Below, piece after piece: positions 7,109 to 16,092 of a stretch of DNA of 64,000 nucleotides. Position 1 is the stretch's first letter; each line of letters opens with the position of its first letter. The stretch spans positions 1 through 64,000 of the forward strand of contig PLZS01000206.1 of assembly GCA_003153555.1 (NCBI GenBank), read 5' to 3'. The position numbers and the translations under genes were made by a program. The DNA is from Candidatus Melainabacteria bacterium. GTDB taxonomy: Bacteria; Cyanobacteriota; Vampirovibrionia; Obscuribacterales; Obscuribacteraceae. The notes under the pieces were generated by a model. That model saw only the letters and a program-made list of their open reading frames with translations, searched no databases and was not told the DNA's origin.

Positions 7109-9865
7109 ATGGGTGCCGGGCTAGATAATTCAGGCGATATAAGACCTTTAACGCCGCAGCAAACGGACGAGACGACAAAAGCTCTTCTGGCGGATGGGTC
7201 TCAAAAGCAGCCTTGGCGGCCAACCACTGAGCTAGCCGCGAATACAACGCCAACAACGGATACAACTATCGGCGCTCTTCTTCAGGGTTCCGCTACGCAA
7301 GATGTTTATCAAAGAACCGATCAGCCATGGCGTGCTACTTACGGTCAGGTCGCCCCCGCATACACTGGTGGCGATCAACAGCAGCAACCTCAGACAACAA
7401 CCAGTAATCAACCTTGGCGAGCTGGATACGGTCAGGTCGCCCCCGCATACACTGGTAGCGATCAACAACAACAACAGCAGCAACAACAACCGCAAACTGG
7501 CGGACAGGTTTGGCGCCCGGGTTATAACCAAGTCGCGCCTAGCGCAAACAACAATCAAGATCCAAATCGCAACGGCGATCAATCAACTGGACCAAAGTGG
7601 CAACCGAATCAGAGTCAACCAACCTGGAGTTCGCCAGGTCCTGCCCAAAATCCTCAAATCGCTCAACCGGGTCAACCTGGTCAGCCTGGACAGCAAGGCT
7701 CTGGCAATAATTTGTATGATCCTAATCGCACAGACATCAATCTTGGTCTGCAGAAACAAATTGGTTTCCCCGGACAGATGATCATTGGTGGACTGAGTGG
7801 TGTCGCATTTGGTGGACCTGTTCCGTGGATCTTGAACCGTACCGCTGATACCATCTTGCTATCACCAGAGGCCCGTGCCACTGCGCGCAACGGCGCACCG
7901 ATAGTTGCTGAGAATGGTCTGGGCGGAAAAGTGTTGCCCGAAACATGGCGCAACGGTATAAATTCAGCAGGTGAGCGCGTCACTGAATTTCGCGACCGCA
8001 TCACACCTTCGCCCGATGGCTTGTTGGGCAAAGGAGCGAAGTTGTATCAAGATAACTTTGACTCGAGACACTTCCGCAGCAACGACCTCGTATTGCAGCG
8101 AAACCAATTCACGACGTTAGATGAGCAAGTTAACAAGCTACTAACTCAAACGACAGAGAAAGTCGCCGCCCTCACACCGGCAAGTGCTGAGGCGCTGTCT
8201 AATTTGACTGACGCTCAAAGAACAGAGTTGCGCCAGGTCCAAGCGCGCCAAACCTGGTTGAGCAGTGAACAATGGACACAAAATGGTGCCAAGCAATTAG
8301 AGAATCTCCAAGGTGAGTTGAACCTGAACAAGGGTCTCTTCACTCCCGCGGAAATGAAGTTGCTCGCAGATCGTCAAACAGCCAGAGCAAGTGTCGTTGA
8401 TCTGACTGCCAGTCAAGCTCAAGGTCAAAAATTCTTGGGCGATAGCCCCGGCGGCAATTTCGTCAAAGGTGCAGCTTTTGTCGGGTTGACGATGGTTGCA
8501 GATCACTATCTCGACAAAATCTTCACTGGCAAAGACCACCAAGATGGTCTGACTAACAGCAGCATGACCGAACCTATACCGCTGGTTGGCGGAATGACCA
8601 AGTCATGGAACACAAATTCGCTACTTGTGCCGTTGGCATTCACGGCTGGCGGATTCAGTAGACAAGGACTGCTCACAAAAGCAGCTTACACTGGCGCCGC
8701 TCTGATCGGCGGCAAGGTGTTAGATCAACTCCTACCGGCAAGCGATCATCAGTCATACAGCAACTGGCTTAGACCAACTGGTTTGGACTCTGTTTTGATG
8801 GGTGCTGCATTCTTGATGCCAGCCGCTGAAAACAAGACACGGCTAGCTATGATTGGCGGTGCCTGGGTGGCCGGAAGAATCTATAACATGTTCGAAGGTC
8901 CTTCCAAGGGCGACATAAAAGATGAAGGCTTTGCTCGCATGAAGACTGACATGAAAGACCGCACCAGCGGTTCAATGAACGCAGCGATCGACAGCTTCAA
9001 AAACCTTGGTGAACAAGACAATTACGCATTGAGACTCTATACATCTGATTGGTTAAGACCAAATCGTCAGTACGACGGTATGCTTAGCGCCTACAGAGGT
9101 GCAGTCATTCTCACTGACGCGTTTGGTGAAAGCAGATTAGATAAAGGTACATTGCTGCCGGGATCGCAGAAGGACTTCATCCTTCCTGGCAAAGACTTGG
9201 ATATCGGGGGACAAGCTCTGCGAGCCCTGCTGATCGCCAAAGTAAATGTGGATCGCGCTAAGCAACAGACGACAAACGAAATGGGTAAAGACGAGAAGGG
9301 AAGCAAAGTTTCCGCCTCTGAACTCACAGATCTGGATCAAATCGGCAATCGTGTTAACTCTGTCATACAAAACAAAATCTATGGCAAGCACGACATCCAG
9401 GGCGCAGTCAATGACTTAGCTGACTTCTATAAAGGCAATGAAAAAGACACCCTCTTGATGAAGATGGATCTCGACAACAGCCTCGCCTTAAATCGCGGCA
9501 GCACGAACACTCAATTCACTGCTAAGCTGTTCCGCGACGAAGCCTGTATCTTACTTGCAATCGCTCAATTGAAGGCAAGCGGTCCAGACGCTCTCGGTGC
9601 ACAAGATGTTCTATATGGAACAGCCGCTGGACGTCAAACACCGTACAACAACGGACAGCCTCGAGGCTACGACGGCGCACTCGACGCAATTGCGTTAGCC
9701 AAACAGATGGATCCGAATAATCCAGACAACGCTCAACTCGAACAGATCGCTCAAGGTCTGAAAGCGAAGTTACCGCAAGCTGTTCAAAATCAGCAGTCCA
9801 ATCCACACTTCAACCCATTGAACGTAAACGATCAAGTCAACAACCCTGGAAGCACCAAACGCTAA
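7109..9865 (+). CDS. large Gln/Pro-rich repeat protein with hydrophobic middle, unknown function
   Basis: A 918-residue protein; the ATG at 7109 follows a TTGGAGG site at 7094-7100 and is preferred over an in-frame TTG at 7091. The N-terminal ~210 residues are low-complexity with two near-identical 29-codon units (QPWRA.YGQVAPAYTG followed by poly-Gln) and a diverged third (VWRPGYNQVAPS), then a PGQPGQPGQ run. The middle contains several Gly/Ala-rich hydrophobic stretches (about 225-245, 455-470, 500-600), perhaps membrane-embedded or amyloid-like. The C-terminal third is soluble-looking and helical, ending Asn/Gln-rich. It lacks a classical signal peptide. The methyltransferase-like gene follows 10 bp later. 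I recognise no family. Confidence 0.85.
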   Translation: MGAGLDNSGDIRPLTPQQTDETTKALLADGSQKQPWRPTTELAANTTPTTDTTIGALLQGSATQDVYQRTDQPWRATYGQVAPAYTGGDQQQQPQTTTSNQPWRAGYGQVAPAYTGSDQQQQQQQQQPQTGGQVWRPGYNQVAPSANNNQDPNRNGDQSTGPKWQPNQSQPTWSSPGPAQNPQIAQPGQPGQPGQQGSGNNLYDPNRTDINLGLQKQIGFPGQMIIGGLSGVAFGGPVPWILNRTADTILLSPEARATARNGAPIVAENGLGGKVLPETWRNGINSAGERVTEFRDRITPSPDGLLGKGAKLYQDNFDSRHFRSNDLVLQRNQFTTLDEQVNKLLTQTTEKVAALTPASAEALSNLTDAQRTELRQVQARQTWLSSEQWTQNGAKQLENLQGELNLNKGLFTPAEMKLLADRQTARASVVDLTASQAQGQKFLGDSPGGNFVKGAAFVGLTMVADHYLDKIFTGKDHQDGLTNSSMTEPIPLVGGMTKSWNTNSLLVPLAFTAGGFSRQGLLTKAAYTGAALIGGKVLDQLLPASDHQSYSNWLRPTGLDSVLMGAAFLMPAAENKTRLAMIGGAWVAGRIYNMFEGPSKGDIKDEGFARMKTDMKDRTSGSMNAAIDSFKNLGEQDNYALRLYTSDWLRPNRQYDGMLSAYRGAVILTDAFGESRLDKGTLLPGSQKDFILPGKDLDIGGQALRALLIAKVNVDRAKQQTTNEMGKDEKGSKVSASELTDLDQIGNRVNSVIQNKIYGKHDIQGAVNDLADFYKGNEKDTLLMKMDLDNSLALNRGSTNTQFTAKLFRDEACILLAIAQLKASGPDALGAQDVLYGTAAGRQTPYNNGQPRGYDGALDAIALAKQMDPNNPDNAQLEQIAQGLKAKLPQAVQNQQSNPHFNPLNVNDQVNNPGSTKR
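7341..7467 (+). repeat. two copies of a ~40-bp coding repeat, 87 bp apart
   Basis: Positions 7341-7380 and 7428-7467 match at all but one base. The 87-bp period is exactly 29 codons, so copies can be gained or lost without breaking the frame. CAA/CAG runs follow each copy. Confidence 0.85.
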
Positions 9866-9875
9866 CAAGTCACTT

Positions 9876-10541
9876 ATGTTCGTCAAGCTAGCAGGTGTAT
9901 GTGCGGGAGTATTACTCTACGCAGCGCTAGGCTACGGAGTTTTCTTGTTAGCCGGCAGGCGCGATCTGCCATTCTTCTGGGCTGTGCTGATCAGTCAGCT
10001 TCTGATTGGCATTGTCGGATCGCTCATGCTTTCACCCGAGCTGATTGCCGAACGGGCTCGACCAAAGGGTAAAGACAAAGATCCATTTGGTGTATTAGTT
10101 TTGAGCGCGCTGTGCCTTGCTCAATTGGTGGTTGCGGCCCTCGATCTAGGCAGGTGGCATATGACAGACAATGTTCCTTTCATGCTTCAATGTGCTGCTT
10201 TTGTTCTTCAAACACTGGGCTGGATTGCGTTCTATTGGTCCATGTTCGCTAACAAGTTTTTTTCCTCGGCGATCAGAATCCAAGAAGACCGTGGTCAAGT
10301 AGTTGTCAGTTCTGGACCTTATCGATATATCCGCCACCCAGGCTACGCTTTTGGATCGTTTGCTTTTATCACTGAATCAATTGCCCTTGGTTCTTGGTTA
10401 TCGGTATTGCCGGCTCTTCTGATCGCCGCCTATCTTTTTTACCGAACAATTCTGGAAGAAAGAATGTTGCATACTCGCTTGGCGGGATACTCAGAATATT
10501 CCCAAAGGGTCCGCTATCGCTGGATTCCAGGGGTGTGGTGA
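9876..10541 (+). CDS. isoprenylcysteine carboxyl methyltransferase (ICMT/PEMT-like) family membrane protein
   Basis: A 221-residue integral membrane protein with about five hydrophobic segments. The C-terminal half carries the family signature: GPYRYIRHPGYAF for cofactor binding, then EERMLHTRLAGYSEYSQRVRYRWIPGVW. Such proteins transfer a methyl group from S-adenosylmethionine to a lipid or a lipid-linked acceptor; the bacterial substrates are mostly unknown. The start at 9876 has no clear ribosome binding site, and the gene lies 10 bp after the large repeat protein, so the two are probably cotranscribed. A 26-bp palindrome begins at the last base of its stop codon. Confidence 0.88.
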   Translation: MFVKLAGVCAGVLLYAALGYGVFLLAGRRDLPFFWAVLISQLLIGIVGSLMLSPELIAERARPKGKDKDPFGVLVLSALCLAQLVVAALDLGRWHMTDNVPFMLQCAAFVLQTLGWIAFYWSMFANKFFSSAIRIQEDRGQVVVSSGPYRYIRHPGYAFGSFAFITESIALGSWLSVLPALLIAAYLFYRTILEERMLHTRLAGYSEYSQRVRYRWIPGVW

Positions 10542-10566
10542 ATTTAAACCGATATCGGTATAAATT
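10541..10566. repeat. 26-bp palindrome, copy 1
   Basis: AATTTAAACC-GATATC-GGTATAAATT, a 26-bp palindrome with one mismatched pair. The same sequence, perfectly palindromic, recurs at 21550-21575. It starts inside the TGA of the preceding gene and is flanked by direct repeats of ATTCCAGGGG at 10524-10533 and 10564-10573. It could be an operator, a small dispersed repeat or a transcription-end element. Confidence 0.7.
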
Positions 10567-10781
10567 CCAGGGGCTCTAATTGGCAGCTCAAATTCCTGAT
10601 CGAATTTATTTTTTGAATTGAACTAATTTTCCTCTGCCGACGTTTACTTATATAGAACCGACGAAATTATCAAACACGCCTGATCTAGCGTCCATCGCTG
10701 AGCAGCTTGCGGAGTCGGGCAGCTTCGCTGCATAGCCTCCACTAGTGTGCCTAGTTATCCGCGGATTCACGAAGAGTTTCC

Positions 10782-12929
10782 ATGTCAGCCAAAGTCATTT
10801 CCAATGCGAAATTGACTGTACTGGCGGCTGTCCTCGCAGCCACTGGTGCAATCTTGAATAGCACCGGCGCGCCGTTGATTGTCGCAGCACTATGCTCGGT
10901 GGCATTCTTTGCAGGACTGTATTACCTCTCCGCAAGCAAACATTTCACCAGTTTACTGCTTATGGCAATGCTCTCCTGCCTGCCTATGGCTTACTTTGAA
11001 TATGCGCAGCAACGGCAAAGCAAGCCCGCTTCAAACGACCTTGTGAACTTCGCGGGCAGGGAGGTGATCTTTATAGGCACGGCAAATAGAGAAGAGTGCA
11101 TCGCCTCAGGTCGTGAACTTGTCCTCTGGGCAAACGAATTGGTGTTTCCCCAAAAGCAGTTGCTCAGCGGCAAGACGCTGCTGACACTGCGAAATCCCCA
11201 AGTTGCCTTAGCGCAAGTTTCCAAATCAGACTCTAAATTGATCCACTTACGCGTCAGAGGTTCAATCTACGCTCCTCGTGTGAATCCCCAGCCGTGGGAG
11301 TACGACAAACGAAAGAAACTTGCTGCCGCTGGTATTTGCAGCATTTGCTATTTAGGAAGAAACGACCCTAGTTCTCCTACTATTCAAATAATTGAGGGTG
11401 CTCCAGAACAACCGACCAAAGCCAATCAGCGCGAATCAATGATAGTTCAGTGCGAACTATTAGCCACTCAGTACGAAAACCTGATGAATAGCGGACGCAA
11501 ATTGATTGTTGAAACTCACCGCAAGTATCTGCCCACCAAGCTGGCGGATCTTTTGTCTTCCATGGTCTTGGGCAATCGCGCCGTTCAATTGCATGAAGAA
11601 GTGACTTATAAGTTTAGAGATGTCGGACTGTCACACATTCTAGCGGCCTCCGGATTCAATCTAACTATAGTCACGGCAATGTCATTCGCCTTGTGCCGAC
11701 TGGCATCTCCTTCTGTGGTGCTGGCAAATATGATCTGTTTCTTGTCCATGTTGGGATTCGTCTCTTTGGCTGGACCCTCTCCATCCGTGCTGCGCGCTGC
11801 GTTGATGTGCAGCATCATGCTCGTCACAAGATCCGGGCAGAGAAGAATGTTGGTTTCTTCAGCGCTTGCTGCTGCTTTTTTAGTAACTGTTACGGTAGAT
11901 CCACTTTGCACAAACGATCTTGGTTTGCAACTTTCATATGCTGCTACGGTCGGCATCGTCATTGGCACAAACGCGCTAAGTGCCTATCTTTATCCAGGTT
12001 TGTCCAAGTGGAAACGGTCGATTACCGACGCCTTCTCTGTGGTGGTAGTAGCACAAGTAAGCGTTATGCCCATTCAACTCTACTTTTTCTGGAAGACAGG
12101 CACCATGTTTATTCCGGCAAATTTGCTGGTCACTCCGCTCGTCACACCGATGACGGTGATCGGATTTGCCAGCTCCACTCTCGCTTTGCTCAACGCCTCA
12201 CAATCTGCGGTTCAAGCATTTATTCAGGGCATCATTGCCTTGGCAGACGCGGTGGCTTTTGTTCCACTAACGATCATGCTTTTAATGGTCAATACATTTT
12301 CTTCTTGGGAAGCGGCCAAGTTTTCACTAGGACCACCAACAGTTGCTTGCGTCGTCTTTTACTATTTGACTTTGATCTTGTTTTTCATTTCTCTGCGTAT
12401 ACGCAAGCGAGTGTGCTGGGCAACGGCGCTGTTTTCATTGGCAATTTGCCTGCTGCTCTGGCGGCCAGCGCCGCCACTTTTGACAGTTGCCAGCCTGCAC
12501 AAACAACTGATTTTAATCAATGCGGATCATCAGGCGATCAACATTACTTCGGATAAGATTTCCGACAAAATGATCGATCGATTTCTGGCCTTCAATGGTG
12601 CCAAGCTTGTGCCGAATGTCTTTAGATATGGGCAATTGCCTTCTACACTGTGCTACGTCCAATCAGCGACGTGGCTCCTGATACTGTCCAATCCCAAAAG
12701 CGGTATAGCAATCCCGGAACAGTACAATAAATTTGAGATTGAATCATTGGTAGCGCAATTAAAATGCAATCGAGTCATCTTTTTCACCGCAAAATATTCA
12801 GGACTGACAGGTCTTCCTCATCTGCCTGGCTTCGAGCCATGTGACCAGAACAGAGAATCACAAGTCAAAATTATTGGGCTGCGAAACGTTGACTGGGTAA
12901 TGCTTTGCCGAATTCCAAACAATCCCTGA
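10782..12929 (+). CDS. comEC: ComEC/Rec2-like DNA-uptake channel lacking the C-terminal metallo-beta-lactamase domain
   Basis: A 715-residue polytopic inner-membrane protein. The N-terminal part has two or three membrane helices and the soluble OB-like domain ending VNPQPWEYDKRKKLAAAGI. The middle is the Competence domain: LADLLSSMVLGNR, then VGLSHILAASGFNLTIVTAM, followed by about eight helices. ComEC pulls one DNA strand across the membrane during transformation. In the standard form a hydrolase domain with an HxHxDH zinc motif follows. Here the last ~125 residues have no such motif, so the protein is a channel without a recognisable nuclease. It stands alone, with no comEA nearby. The promoter region (10567-10781) shows no clear element. 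Confidence 0.88.
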   Translation: MSAKVISNAKLTVLAAVLAATGAILNSTGAPLIVAALCSVAFFAGLYYLSASKHFTSLLLMAMLSCLPMAYFEYAQQRQSKPASNDLVNFAGREVIFIGTANREECIASGRELVLWANELVFPQKQLLSGKTLLTLRNPQVALAQVSKSDSKLIHLRVRGSIYAPRVNPQPWEYDKRKKLAAAGICSICYLGRNDPSSPTIQIIEGAPEQPTKANQRESMIVQCELLATQYENLMNSGRKLIVETHRKYLPTKLADLLSSMVLGNRAVQLHEEVTYKFRDVGLSHILAASGFNLTIVTAMSFALCRLASPSVVLANMICFLSMLGFVSLAGPSPSVLRAALMCSIMLVTRSGQRRMLVSSALAAAFLVTVTVDPLCTNDLGLQLSYAATVGIVIGTNALSAYLYPGLSKWKRSITDAFSVVVVAQVSVMPIQLYFFWKTGTMFIPANLLVTPLVTPMTVIGFASSTLALLNASQSAVQAFIQGIIALADAVAFVPLTIMLLMVNTFSSWEAAKFSLGPPTVACVVFYYLTLILFFISLRIRKRVCWATALFSLAICLLLWRPAPPLLTVASLHKQLILINADHQAINITSDKISDKMIDRFLAFNGAKLVPNVFRYGQLPSTLCYVQSATWLLILSNPKSGIAIPEQYNKFEIESLVAQLKCNRVIFFTAKYSGLTGLPHLPGFEPCDQNRESQVKIIGLRNVDWVMLCRIPNNP

Positions 12930-12939
12930 GCAAAAGTAA

Positions 12940-12960
12940 GCTTAGAACTCACTTCTAAGC
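12940..12960 (+). terminator. hairpin after comEC
   Basis: GCTTAGAA (12940-12947) and TTCTAAGC (12953-12960) pair perfectly over a 5-base loop, 10 bp after the comEC stop. No U-run follows, so termination is plausible but not assured. Confidence 0.45.
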
Positions 12961-13080
12961 GAGCAGCGCTCAAATTTTCCATTGACGGACTGACCCAACT
13001 AAACAGCTCCGTGCCTCAATTCAAAGAGAAATTAGCCCAGGCACAGAAGTCCCTGAGCGCCATGGGAGGGACTGAAAGCT

Positions 13081-14277
13081 CTACTCGGTCGGAGCAGCAT
13101 TAACCTCAGATAGCTGATCAACTTTATAGTTGAAGGTATAGAGCAGGTCCAAATAATCAGCGGTAAATTCAGGCGGCAAAGCTTTGAAAGGAGATGACGC
13201 AGTAATAGCATGCATGGCTGACTCGTCGGTATCTGCCTCACCTGAGCTACGGATCAACTTGAGCGAGACAAGTCGACCGTTCTTTCGAATACGGAACATG
13301 ATTTGAGCACTGCCTGTGATGTCATCTACTCCTGGTGACCAAGCGTGCTTGATACGTCTGTGTAAATCTCGCAGATATGTAACGAGCAAAGTCTGTGATC
13401 CAGAGCCACCTGTCGAGTGTCCTCCAGACTGGGATACTTCGCTTGCTTTTTCGGTTTGCGAATCGGTTACTTCCAATATTTGCGGTGGTGCAACTTCTTC
13501 TAAAACAGGCTGCGCAGATTCAACCTTAGGCTGTATTACTTTAGCCAACTTTTTACCGACCGATGTCGGCACAGCGGTTGGTTGTTGCCTGACGACGAAA
13601 GACGGTTCAGCCGTCGTATCTTTTGCCTGATTGGATTTAGCCCCTTCGTTGTTGAAATTTTTAGCACCAGATGCGGTGGTAGTCGATTTCATCACAGGAT
13701 GGTCAAGAGTTGGTGCAGCTTTTATTGAAGGTACAATAACGACTGGTTTTCCTTGCACTGTTACGTCTCGTGCCGGTAGCTCAGTCGGCTTGGTGCTTGG
13801 CAGGATATCATGCCTGTCTTCATAATCGCTTGGTGAAACGAGCACGATATCTATTACTTGTCTTTTCACTTCCATCCGTTCAAGCGCGGGCATCCCATGC
13901 GTAAGAATCCAAGCTCCGAGCAAACCTGAGAAAATCGCCAACGTAGACGCGAGAGAACCAGCCAGAGTTGCCCAACGGTTCTCCCCTATTTTGAAAAGAT
14001 TGAGCGGATGGGCTGAGCGCGATGAAAACGACCAGGCAATTGTTATGGCAGCCAGTGCAAAAAATGAGCCGGCCCAGGCGAGCGTGTCTTTAATTTGTCC
14101 ACTGATAAAGAAGACGCCAATCCAAGCCAGGCTCAAGGAGATGAGCGCAATCGAAGCGACGATCTGACGACTTGGTTTGAGTTGATCCGGACGCTTCAAT
14201 TGGGCGCGTAAAATTGCACCATATTTGGTGTCAGGGAGAAGCTCTTGTTTTTCCGCTAGCTGCGCGCAGTCAACCAT
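13081..14277 (-). CDS. membrane protein with C-terminal TonB-type domain
   Basis: A 398-residue protein. Residues ~38-130 hold three hydrophobic helices (IVASIALISLSLAWIGVFFI; TLAWAGSFFALAAITIAW; LAGSLASTLAIFSGLLGAWI). A Pro/Lys/Thr/Ser-rich periplasmic spacer follows (about 150-295). The C-terminal ~95 residues match the TonB/TolA family fold: TYLRDLHRRIKHAWSP, AQIMFRIRKNGRLVSLKLI, SSGEADTDESAMHAI. Proteins of this type couple inner-membrane energy to outer-membrane partners, or link periplasmic complexes. The three-helix N-terminus is unlike classic TonB, which has one, and no exbB/exbD is nearby. The partner and exact function are unknown. Confidence 0.82.
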   Translation of the reverse strand: MVDCAQLAEKQELLPDTKYGAILRAQLKRPDQLKPSRQIVASIALISLSLAWIGVFFISGQIKDTLAWAGSFFALAAITIAWSFSSRSAHPLNLFKIGENRWATLAGSLASTLAIFSGLLGAWILTHGMPALERMEVKRQVIDIVLVSPSDYEDRHDILPSTKPTELPARDVTVQGKPVVIVPSIKAAPTLDHPVMKSTTTASGAKNFNNEGAKSNQAKDTTAEPSFVVRQQPTAVPTSVGKKLAKVIQPKVESAQPVLEEVAPPQILEVTDSQTEKASEVSQSGGHSTGGSGSQTLLVTYLRDLHRRIKHAWSPGVDDITGSAQIMFRIRKNGRLVSLKLIRSSGEADTDESAMHAITASSPFKALPPEFTADYLDLLYTFNYKVDQLSEVNAAPTE

Positions 14278-14634
14278 GAATTATCCGGACGGATCTTAGC
14301 CGCTAAAAGCAGCCCACCCATGTTAACACGGCATCCTGACAGCTTAAAATAAGGCGGATTTCATATCCGCCAAGTATAGACGTACCTCCCGCAAGAGCAC
14401 CGCGGCGCAGGCGGTTCGGGCTTCGCACGTAAGTTGGACACAAAGGAATTATTTGATCGTGCTCATAATCAGGATTATAAAGTCAGGACTGACAAAAAAC
14501 CACCGAGCGAAGGGCTCAGTGGTTTGTATGATTTCGTTCGGGAATTGGAGCGCGATTTTTGCACGATTTTGTTGACTACGTTTGCGTAGTTTTGCTTCGC
14601 GTTAGATGCCGGCAGGGATGCCGGCGCTCCCAGG
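14278..14634. other. intergenic stretch with several small hairpins
   Basis: 357 bp between two minus-strand genes. It holds the terminator at 14494-14525, a small ACTACG-TTTG-CGTAGT hairpin (14575-14590) followed by TTTGC, and GCCGGC repeated at 14608-14613 and 14620-14625, which pairs with itself around AGGGAT and looks like a REP-type palindromic unit. No coding content is seen. Confidence 0.5.
14494..14525 (-). terminator. rho-independent terminator of the AAA ATPase gene
   Basis: Read on the minus strand, AAACCACTGAGC pairs with GCTCGGTGGTTT around a short CCTTC loop and runs straight into TTTTTT. It lies about 110 bp after the stop codon of the upstream minus-strand ATPase gene. Confidence 0.8.
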
Positions 14635-15921
14635 TTACTTGCCCATCGCTGCGAAGTAAACGGCGCAGGCGTGGTCGATGTATTCACGCGACAGCCTTGG
14701 ATCTGTCTGCAAGAATGCACAGAGGTTGATCACCTGGTCCACAACGTCACGAGGGTGGCAACAACGCATGTTGCGTCGACCGCTGCGATATTGTGACTCG
14801 ATCAGATAATTGACCGCTTCTTCGTTGTATGGCACACCAGTGCGCTGACAATATTGCAAGAAGATCCATTTGAATTCGTCTTCAGTTGGATTGGTGATGT
14901 TGATCTTGTACGGAATCCGTCTCAAGAATGCTTCGTCAACCAAGTCTGATGGATTCAAGTTTGTCGAGAAAACGAGCAACTGTTCGAATGGCACTTCCAG
15001 TTTTTTACCGGTGTGCAACGTCAAATAGTCCACCCGTTTTTCCAACGGCACAATCCATCTGTTCAAAAGTGACTTGTGGTCAATTCGCTGTCTACCAAAG
15101 TCATCGATGAGGAGCAGACCACAATTGGATTTCAATTGAATCGGCGCTTCATACAACTTCGTACCATAGTCGAATTGCAGTTCAAGCATGTCGATTGTCA
15201 GTTCACCACCGACAACCACGCATGGTCGTTGAATACGCACCCAGCGATGGTCGTAGTCTCTTGGGTAGTTAGCGGCTGAGACTTGTTCGTGGTTATGCGA
15301 GTCGAAGATCCGCACAATTTGTCCATCGATTTCAACAGCATATGGAATGAAGATGTGACCCTTGAAACTGCGCACGATCCGCTCAGCAATGGATGTTTTA
15401 CCGTTGCCTGCTTCACCAAACAAGAACATCCCTCTGCCAGAATTGATCGCTGGTCCGACCGAGTTGATCGTTCTGCGATTAACCATGATGTCTGAGAAGG
15501 CGACTTCCAAGTCGCGCGGCGTGACCGATTCACGGCGGATTGTCTGATACTTCAAAGAATCGATGTAGCGATTCCAAGGAACCGGACATGCACCTACGTA
15601 AGAGTTGTGGTCGAAATAAGTTCTCGCTCTATCTCTTCCTTTTTCTGTCGGCGTGTATTCATAGTCGGCAAGACCGCCTGAACTGCGGACTTCAACGAGC
15701 AGTTGTTTCTTCAGCACTTCCAAAACTTCTTCGATGATCTTAAATGGCAACTGAGTGCGAGCTGCAATTTCTCGACCGAGAGCGAAGTTGACGAGATAAA
15801 TGTCCTTAAGGACCAATTCCTCGAGGAAGCCTTCTTTTAAGCCAGTATCCTGGATAGTGGCTGGATATGGAGGAACGAATTCCTGCTGTTGCTGCGTACC
15901 GGTTTTAACCTGTTGAACCAT
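14635..15921 (-). CDS. AAA-type ATPase with N-terminal winged-helix-like region
   Basis: A 428-residue cytosolic protein. Residues ~30-100 look like a winged-helix module (LPFKIIEEVLEVLKKQLLVEV...YTPTEKGRDRARTYF). The ATPase core has Walker A GEAGNGKT at 169-176, Walker B LLLIDDFGR at 269-277, a sensor-1 FSTN near 320 and an RRIPYKI arginine-finger-like segment. The tail contains a CCHPRDVVDQVINLC stretch. A ~60-residue insertion between the Walker motifs reads as a beta-rich loop. It resembles orphan P-loop ATPases annotated only as AAA family; the client is unknown. It is monocistronic, with its own terminator downstream. Upstream is a 170-bp spacer separating it from the transglutaminase operon. 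Confidence 0.82.
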   Translation of the reverse strand: MVQQVKTGTQQQQEFVPPYPATIQDTGLKEGFLEELVLKDIYLVNFALGREIAARTQLPFKIIEEVLEVLKKQLLVEVRSSGGLADYEYTPTEKGRDRARTYFDHNSYVGACPVPWNRYIDSLKYQTIRRESVTPRDLEVAFSDIMVNRRTINSVGPAINSGRGMFLFGEAGNGKTSIAERIVRSFKGHIFIPYAVEIDGQIVRIFDSHNHEQVSAANYPRDYDHRWVRIQRPCVVVGGELTIDMLELQFDYGTKLYEAPIQLKSNCGLLLIDDFGRQRIDHKSLLNRWIVPLEKRVDYLTLHTGKKLEVPFEQLLVFSTNLNPSDLVDEAFLRRIPYKINITNPTEDEFKWIFLQYCQRTGVPYNEEAVNYLIESQYRSGRRNMRCCHPRDVVDQVINLCAFLQTDPRLSREYIDHACAVYFAAMGK

Positions 15922-16092
15922 ATGCTTTCTCTCTTTTGGTTACTCGCGAATTATCGGTAAAATCCTTCACCGCGGCTTAGATTGGATACAATCTTACTCA
16001 ACTTGACCTGAAAGGTTCAATGCAAGCTGCCCGACTTACATCCACTCTATCGCGTAGCACGCGTTATTACTAGCTTTATGCCCAAGAAAAGC

